Assembly: GCA_001938995.1 (NCBI GenBank)
Contig: MKZN01000002.1
Span: 248,001-312,000 of the forward strand
Direction: 5' to 3'
Source of the DNA: Bacillus pumilus
GTDB taxonomy: Bacteria > Bacillota > Bacilli > Bacillales > Bacillaceae
Length of the DNA: 64,000 bases
Positions 58,480-64,000 of the stretch are shown in pieces (within the stretch, counting starts at the first letter, position 1; each line of letters starts with the position of its first letter). The notes below the pieces were generated by a model. The model saw only the letters and a list, made by a program, of their open reading frames with translations, was not told the origin of the DNA and ran no database searches. The translations under genes were made by a program, and so were the position numbers.

Positions 58480-58749
58480 TTACCCCTGCCCTTCATCTAT
58501 GATTTCTTCTTTTACAGAAAGTCTTTGCGCGACAGTCTCAGGCTGAACGGCAGATAAGATGACATGGTCGCTATCCATAATCACAACAGCACGGGTTCTT
58601 CTTCCGTATGTCGCATCTATGAGCATGCCTCGATCTCTTGCGTCCTGTATCATTCGTTTAATCGGTGCTGATTCCGGACTGACGATTGAAATCATCCGAT
58701 TCGCTGAAATGATGTTTCCAAATCCGATATTGATCAACTTTATGGTCAT
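58480..58749 (-). CDS. remA: Extracellular matrix regulator RemA (YlzA)
   Basis: 89 residues, nearly identical to B. subtilis Rem[21 protein letters not shown], then [19 protein letters not shown]. RemA is a ring-forming DNA-binding protein that activates eps, tapA and osmoprotection genes. The order yloC-remA-gmk-rpoZ is conserved. GGGGGACGAAAGAAG precedes the ATG. Confidence 0.97.
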   Translation of the reverse strand: MTIKLINIGFGNIISANRMISIVSPESAPIKRMIQDARDRGMLIDATYGRRTRAVVIMDSDHVILSAVQPETVAQRLSVKEEIIDEGQG

Positions 58750-58825
58750 CTTCTTTCGTCCCCCTGTAATATAAACGTCTCTAGTCTCGCCGAAAGAGAC
58801 GCACTGTAAACAGCATACACAATGA

Positions 58826-59701
58826 CTATTCTATATTTTGCACTTGTTCTTTTATTTTTTCAATAGTGCTTTTCATTTCCACGACCAGCTTTGTTAAATG
58901 GTGATGGTTTGCTTTTGACCCAATCGTGTTTACTTCACGGTTGAGTTCCTGCATAAGAAAGTCCAGTTTTCGACCAGCAGCACCACCTTGCGTAAGGATT
59001 TGCTGGAATTGCTGAAAATGACTTCTTAATCTCGTGATCTCTTCTGTAATGTCACATCGATCAGCAAAGATGGCTGCTTCTGTGATCAACCGGCTTTCTT
59101 CAAGTGCCTCTCCGGTCCATTCTTGCATTCTTTGATTCAGCCGCTCTTTGTACTGTCTCACAACTTCTGGTGCAAAGACATTCATTTCTTCTGTATAGGC
59201 CTCTAATTCAGACAACCTTCGTTCACAGTCTTTATGAAGTGATGTGCCTTCTTGCTCCCTCATAAAGCAAAGCTCTATTACAGCAGCTTCACAGGCTTCT
59301 ATCAGCAAGTTTTCAAGGCTTTCATTACGACTCGCAGACTCTTCTACCTGAACGGCATGTTCGAGTTGAAGCAGGTCATGCGCATGCTGAATGCCTGAAA
59401 TCTGGTAGCGGTGCTCGAGGTCTTTTGCGGCTTTCATGTATTCATCTAGCAGTGGCCAGTCGATCTGGAGTGACCGGCTTGCGAGCTTACCGCCTTCAAT
59501 CGTAACAAACAGCTCGATTCTACCGCGCTGCACGTGACGAAGAATGATTTTCTTTAATGTATCTTCGAAATATAGAAGCGGCCTCGGCAAACGGGCAAGA
59601 ACCTCTTTAAAACGGTGATTGACCGATTTTAACTCGACTGACACTGTCAGTTCACCATCCGTTTTACTCGCTTGGCCGAATCCCGTCATACTGCGTATCA
59701 T
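58826..59701 (-). CDS. yloC: YicC/YloC family endoribonuclease
   Basis: 291 residues, beginning [20 protein letters not shown] and ending with the conserved C-terminal [18 protein letters not shown] and EIEKIKEQ-like helix ([15 protein letters not shown]). YicC family proteins are endoribonucleases in E. coli; YloC activity has been described more recently in B. subtilis. The ribosome site GGGTG is modest. A yloB terminator lies just upstream. Confidence 0.95.
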   Translation of the reverse strand: MIRSMTGFGQASKTDGELTVSVELKSVNHRFKEVLARLPRPLLYFEDTLKKIILRHVQRGRIELFVTIEGGKLASRSLQIDWPLLDEYMKAAKDLEHRYQISGIQHAHDLLQLEHAVQVEESASRNESLENLLIEACEAAVIELCFMREQEGTSLHKDCERRLSELEAYTEEMNVFAPEVVRQYKERLNQRMQEWTGEALEESRLITEAAIFADRCDITEEITRLRSHFQQFQQILTQGGAAGRKLDFLMQELNREVNTIGSKANHHHLTKLVVEMKSTIEKIKEQVQNIE

Positions 59702-59732
59702 GTGAAAACACCCAATTCTTTCATATTAATAA

Positions 59733-59763
59733 ATGAAAAAGGTAATAGCAGACACTATTACCT
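59733..59763 (-). terminator. Rho-independent terminator after yloB
   Basis: 9-bp perfect stem AGGTAATAG / CTATTACCT with a 6-nt loop, followed by TTTTCATTT on the minus strand. Confidence 0.82.
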
Positions 59764-59783
59764 CAAAATTATACCATAACGAG

Positions 59784-62459
59784 TTATTTTTTTCTTGTCA
59801 AAAGTGATCCTGCCAGCAAAAAAGTTGGCAGTGCAGACATGCCAATGATGAGAAGCCAATCAACTGGAGCAATCGCCACCGTTTTGAAAATCGGCTGAAG
59901 CGGTGGATAATAAATCACGACAAACATTAGAAGTAAAGAGGACAGAACGGCGCCGATTAAATACAGGTTGCCAAATGGATTTCGTTCAAAGATAGACCGC
60001 TCACTACGGCAATCAAACACATGAATGAGTTGCGCTAAAACTAGCGTGCTAAATGCGACGGTCTGTGCATATTGCAATTGATTTGGATCACGGTGATACA
60101 CAAACATAAAGGCTAAAAGAGTGGCAACCCCAATCAAAAATCCTCTTGATATGACTTTCCACCCTAGCCCTCTTGCGAAGATGCCTTCTTTCATATGTCG
60201 AGGCTTTCTCTTCATCACGTCACTTTCAGGCTGATCCATACCGAGCGCCATAGCAGGCAGACCATCCGTGACAAGGTTTACCCATAATATTTGAATCGGA
60301 ACTAAAGGAAGTGGCATGCCAAGAAGCATGGCAAATAGCATGACCAAAATTTCTCCTACATTTGAAGCAAGCAAGTAGCGGACAAATTTGCGAATGTTTT
60401 CATAAATGTTCCGGCCCTCTTTTATGGCTGACTTAATGGTGGCAAAATTGTCATCAAGTAAAATGAGAGAAGATGCTTCTTTGGCAACATCCGTCCCGGT
60501 TATCCCCATAGATATCCCGATATCGGCTTGTTTAATTGCCGGGGCATCATTGACTCCGTCTCCTGTCATCGCTACAATATGTCCATTTTTTTGATAGGCT
60601 TTCACAATTCTTAATTTGTGCTCAGGAGACACCCGTGCAAAGACATAGACATCTTCGGCTCTTTGTTCGAGCTCTTTGTCACTGAGCTGATCCAATGCTT
60701 TTCCGTCTAGCACCTTCCCTTGTTTCGGTAAAAGACTGAGATCCTTTGCAATGGCTTTGGCGGTTTCCACATGATCTCCTGTAATCATGACCGTTTTAAT
60801 TCCAGCATCCCGGCATTCTTTGATCGCTCGTCTTACTTCAGGACGCGGAGGATCGATCATTCCTTCTAACCCAATAAACGTTAAATCGGTTTCTGCTTGT
60901 TGAACAGAGGTGATGTTTTCTGCCAGGCTGATCTTTTTATAGGCTATCGCAATGGTTCTAAGTGCTTGCCTAGCCAAACCTTGAATCGCTTCTTCTGTTT
61001 CTTTTCTATGTGAAGGAGAGAATGTAGCTGTTCTGCCACCATGCATAACATGACTCGATCGGTTCATCAGCACATCTGGCGCTCCTTTGGCAATGACGTA
61101 TCGCTCTTTCTGCTTCGTTTCTACAATGACTGACATCATCTTTCTTTCAGAGTCAAAAGGAAACTCCTCTACTATGTGAAAACCCGCTTCTATGAATTGC
61201 TCTGTAAAACCTGCTTTACGTGCTGCCGTTAAAAGCGCTCCTTCTGTCGGATCACCATCAAGCCTCATCTCCCCGTCTTTTTCAACGATGGTCGATGTAT
61301 TACAAAGCGCACCGTATAGCAAAACCTTTTGTAGACTTGGGTGTTTGTCAACATGAACAAGCTGGCCATTTAAGGTGAAATCCCCATATGGTTCATAGCC
61401 TGTGCCTGTAATATTCCACGTTTTCCCCTCAGCCCAAACATGTGTCACAGTCATTTTATTTTGCGTCATTGTGCCTGTTTTATCTGAGCAAATGATTGAG
61501 GCGCATCCGAGTGTTTCTACTGCTGGGAGCTTTCTCACAATTGATTTTTGTTTAATCATCCGCTGCACACCTAAGGAAAGGGCAACTGTCACAATTGCCG
61601 GGAGTCCTTCTGGAATGGCGGCAACGGCGAGCGACACGCCTGCTAAGAACATCTGGTATACTTCATGTCCTTGAACTACCCCAAGAACAACAACAAGCAC
61701 TGTTAGGAATAAAGCAGCAACAATGAGGATTTTCCCTAGTTGTTCGAGACGTCTTTGTAATGGAGTTTCCATATGACCGGCCGCATCTAGCATGCCGGCA
61801 ATTTGCCCCATTGCTGTATTCATGCCTGTACCGATGACAACACCTACACCGCTCCCTCTCGTCACAAGTGTTCCCATAAATGCCATGTTGGTTAAGTCTC
61901 CAAGCGACACGTGGTCTTGCGAAAGTGGACTTGCATGTTTGACCGCAGGGATGGACTCACCGGTGAGTGCAGACTCTTCAATTTCTAAGCTTTTTGTGTC
62001 GATGATCCTAATATCTGCTCCAATCCGGTCTCCGCTCGAAAACTTGACAATATCCCCTGGCACGAGCTGTTTCGACGGGATCTTGATCCATTCATTGTTC
62101 CTTTTGGCATATACATGCGGAGTCGACAATTCCTTTAACGCTTGGAGGGATTTTTCCGCCCGGCGTTCTTGGTAAAACCCTAGTACCCCATTAATCAGAA
62201 TAATAGCCACAATTGCTACGGCATCAATGTATTCTCCTAAAAAGGCAGAAATGATGGTTGCCGCAAGTAAGATTAAGACCATAAAGTCTTTAAATTGTGC
62301 TAAAAAGATGATCAAAGCAGATGCCTTTTTCCCCTCTTGCAATTCATTTGGCCCATGTTTTTCTAGCCGCTTTTGTACATCTTTTTCTGACAGTCCGTCA
62401 CCTATCGATGTATTCATTGTTTTTAATAAATCGGTTTGGTTCAGTTCATGCCAATTCAT
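59784..62459 (-). CDS. yloB: P-type Ca2+-transporting ATPase YloB
   Basis: 891 residues. P-type ATPase motifs in order: [25 protein letters not shown] (Ca2+ site, fourth membrane helix), phosphorylation loop [12 protein letters not shown], and hinge [13 protein letters not shown]. About ten membrane segments are visible. The SERCA-like pattern fits calcium export; the B. subtilis homologue forms a Ca2+-dependent phosphoenzyme and is made during sporulation. GAGGTCAA precedes the ATG. It ends with ...LLTRKK. Confidence 0.96.
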   Translation of the reverse strand: MNWHELNQTDLLKTMNTSIGDGLSEKDVQKRLEKHGPNELQEGKKASALIIFLAQFKDFMVLILLAATIISAFLGEYIDAVAIVAIILINGVLGFYQERRAEKSLQALKELSTPHVYAKRNNEWIKIPSKQLVPGDIVKFSSGDRIGADIRIIDTKSLEIEESALTGESIPAVKHASPLSQDHVSLGDLTNMAFMGTLVTRGSGVGVVIGTGMNTAMGQIAGMLDAAGHMETPLQRRLEQLGKILIVAALFLTVLVVVLGVVQGHEVYQMFLAGVSLAVAAIPEGLPAIVTVALSLGVQRMIKQKSIVRKLPAVETLGCASIICSDKTGTMTQNKMTVTHVWAEGKTWNITGTGYEPYGDFTLNGQLVHVDKHPSLQKVLLYGALCNTSTIVEKDGEMRLDGDPTEGALLTAARKAGFTEQFIEAGFHIVEEFPFDSERKMMSVIVETKQKERYVIAKGAPDVLMNRSSHVMHGGRTATFSPSHRKETEEAIQGLARQALRTIAIAYKKISLAENITSVQQAETDLTFIGLEGMIDPPRPEVRRAIKECRDAGIKTVMITGDHVETAKAIAKDLSLLPKQGKVLDGKALDQLSDKELEQRAEDVYVFARVSPEHKLRIVKAYQKNGHIVAMTGDGVNDAPAIKQADIGISMGITGTDVAKEASSLILLDDNFATIKSAIKEGRNIYENIRKFVRYLLASNVGEILVMLFAMLLGMPLPLVPIQILWVNLVTDGLPAMALGMDQPESDVMKRKPRHMKEGIFARGLGWKVISRGFLIGVATLLAFMFVYHRDPNQLQYAQTVAFSTLVLAQLIHVFDCRSERSIFERNPFGNLYLIGAVLSSLLLMFVVIYYPPLQPIFKTVAIAPVDWLLIIGMSALPTFLLAGSLLTRKK

Positions 62460-62519
62460 TTGACCTCGTCCACTCCTCTTTTGTTCTCTCTCATATGCAG
62501 TGTTCTATAAGCCAGTTTA

Positions 62520-62548
62520 TTCAGACTCGTCCCAAATCATGCTATAAT
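62520..62548 (+). promoter_or_regulatory. Promoter of rqcH (yloA)
   Basis: Plus strand TTCAGA, 17-nt spacer, perfect TATAAT with an extended TG element (TGCTATAAT). It lies in the 163-nt divergent gap with yloB; a 7-bp hairpin (AAAGAAC / GTTCTTT) follows in the leader. Confidence 0.75.
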
Positions 62549-62622
62549 AATGAGACTGCCTAAAGAACGAGAAAACGTAAGGTTCTTTCAGTAGATTTGT
62601 GAAAGAAGAGGGTGTATCCAAC

Positions 62623-64000
62623 ATGTCATTTGACGGCATTTTTACATACGGTATGACAAATGAATTGCAAGAAGCATTAACTGGCGGGAGAATTTCAAAA
62701 ATACATCAGCCCTATAAACACGAGCTGATCTTCCATATCAGGGCAAATGGACGAAATCACAAGCTCCTTCTATCGGCCCATCCTAGCTATGCAAGGGTGC
62801 AGCTGACTGAGCATCTGTATGAAAATCCGAGTGAACCCCCAATGTTTTGTATGCTCTTACGAAAACACCTTGAAGGCGGATTCATTGAACGTATTGAACA
62901 GATTGGATTCGACCGGGTCATTGTGCTTCACGTAAGAAGCAGGAATGAAATTGGCGACGAACAGACGCGGAAGCTTTATATGGAAATCATGGGCCGGCAC
63001 AGTAACATCATTCTTGTTGAGGCGGAAACGCAGCTAATCATTGACGGGTTAAAACATCTTTCCCCATCTGTTAATACCTATCGAACTGTGCTTCCAGGGC
63101 ATGAATACCTTTTGCCGCCCGCACAGGAAAAATTGAATCCTTTTGATGTGACAAAAGCTGATATTTTAAGGCATTTGCGTTTTCAAGAAGGAAAGATCGC
63201 CAATCAAATTGTTGAGACCTTCTCTGGTGTTTCCCCGCTGTTTGCAAAGGAAGCGGTGCATCGAGCTGGTTTAGCCAATCAGGAAACGATCCCGTTTACA
63301 CTGCTTGACATGTTCCAGCTCATTCGGAACCATTCCTTTACACCACAGCTCACTAGAACAACTGGGAAAGAGTATTTTTATCTATTGGAACTCCTCCATG
63401 TAAAAGGTGAGATGAGGACATTTGATTCTCTTAGCCAGCTACTGGACCGTTTTTATTTTGGAAAGGCGGAAAGAGACCGGGTGAAGCAGCAGGCGTCTGA
63501 CCTTGAACGGTTTGTCGTCAATGAAAAGAAAAAGAACGAAAACAAATTAAAAAAACTAAAAAGAACCCTTGAAGAATCTCAAAATGCACATCAATACCAG
63601 CTCTATGGGGAGTTGTTAACAGCCAATTTATATGCCATAAAAAAAGGTGATAAAGAAGCAAAGGTCATCAATTATTATGATGAAGAAAGTGGAGAAATCA
63701 CTATCCCACTCAAAACAAACAAAACCCCTTCAGAAAATGCGCAAGCGTATTTCACAAAATATCAAAAGGCGAAAAATGCAGTACTGGCTGTCAACGAACA
63801 AATCGAGCGAACACATGAGGAAATTATTTATTTTGACGAGCTGATCCAGCAGCTGTCCTCGGCTTCGCCAAAAGATTTAGAGGAAATCAGAGAAGAGCTT
63901 GTTGAGGGAAAATATTTACGTGCCAAACAAAAGCGTCACGCAAAAAAGAGAAAACAGACGACCATTCAGTTGGAAACGTATGAATCTTCTCAAGGCATTC
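62623..64000 (+). CDS. rqcH: Ribosome quality control protein RqcH (YloA), 3'-truncated by window edge
   Basis: 459 codons are present; about 110 more are expected beyond the right edge. The NFACT-N domain begins [20 protein letters not shown] and keeps the Asp97-Arg98 pair (GFDRVIV) needed for function. A helix-hairpin-helix (about 180-225) and long coiled coils (about 285-330 and 385-435) follow. RqcH binds stalled 50S-peptidyl-tRNA complexes and recruits tRNA-Ala to add C-terminal alanine tails for degradation. GAGGG lies about 10 nt before the ATG. Confidence 0.97.
   Translation, partial: MSFDGIFTYGMTNELQEALTGGRISKIHQPYKHELIFHIRANGRNHKLLLSAHPSYARVQLTEHLYENPSEPPMFCMLLRKHLEGGFIERIEQIGFDRVIVLHVRSRNEIGDEQTRKLYMEIMGRHSNIILVEAETQLIIDGLKHLSPSVNTYRTVLPGHEYLLPPAQEKLNPFDVTKADILRHLRFQEGKIANQIVETFSGVSPLFAKEAVHRAGLANQETIPFTLLDMFQLIRNHSFTPQLTRTTGKEYFYLLELLHVKGEMRTFDSLSQLLDRFYFGKAERDRVKQQASDLERFVVNEKKKNENKLKKLKRTLEESQNAHQYQLYGELLTANLYAIKKGDKEAKVINYYDEESGEITIPLKTNKTPSENAQAYFTKYQKAKNAVLAVNEQIERTHEEIIYFDELIQQLSSASPKDLEEIREELVEGKYLRAKQKRHAKKRKQTTIQLETYESSQGI

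Overview
The window is a continuous piece of chromosomal backbone from a low-GC, endospore-forming, flagellated Bacillus. Protein sequences and gene order closely match the Bacillus subtilis yloA-to-flgE segment, written here in reverse. Divergence from B. subtilis is moderate, so my best guess, from memory and not from a search, is the B. pumilus / safensis / altitudinis group. Supporting signs are the 26-residue sporulation peptide SpoVM, CodY, the FapR lipid regulon, the SigA-type promoters, strong GGAGG ribosome sites and short intergenic gaps. I see no insertion sequence, prophage, CRISPR array, tRNA, rRNA or foreign island.

Layout, left to right; nearly all genes are on the minus strand, so transcription runs right to left. 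Positions 1-9812 hold the first part of the fla/che operon (flgB-flgC-fliE-fliF-fliG-fliH-fliI-fliJ-ylxF-fliK-flgD-flgE-swrD), which continues past the left edge. Positions 10093-13804 hold the codV operon: xerC, hslV/clpQ, hslU/clpY, codY. Positions 13866-18413 hold trmFO, topA and dprA. Positions 18477-20562 hold sucCD, with a promoter and a CcpA cre-like site. Positions 20739-24454 hold the FliK-like/FlhB-like pair ylqG-ylqH, then rnhB and rbgA. Positions 24550-27307 hold the ribosome-assembly cluster rpsP-khpA-ylqD-rimM-trmD-rplS, with an L19-type leader. Positions 27413-34657 hold the protein-targeting and chromosome genes ylxM-ffh, ftsY, smc and rnc.

Positions 34841-38438 hold the fatty-acid/phospholipid operon fapR-plsX-fabD-fabG-acpP, with a FapR operator on its promoter. 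Then come recG, sdaAB-sdaAA and yloU-fakA (38551-44357). The plus-strand rpmB is at 44629-44817. Next come spoVM, thiN, rpe, rsgA, prkC, prpC, rlmN, rsmB, fmt, def, priA, coaBC, rpoZ, gmk, remA and yloC (44888-59701), where starts and stops often overlap. The window ends with the Ca2+ ATPase yloB (minus) and, divergent from it, the start of rqcH/yloA (plus, cut by the right edge).

The genes form familiar housekeeping modules: rod/hook/export assembly, nutrient sensing by CodY, translation initiation and termination quality control (fmt, def, rsgA, rlmN, RqcH), phospholipid supply, and Ser/Thr phospho-signalling (PrkC/PrpC). I found no convincing undescribed system. The best second looks are the FliK-like/FlhB-C-terminal-like pair ylqG-ylqH, the absence of ylqB between ftsY and ylxM, a cre-like box in the sucCD promoter, terminators sitting inside apparent operons (rpe/thiN, rpoZ/coaBC, khpA/ylqD, topA/trmFO), and a hairpin that may bridge the ribosome site of swrD.
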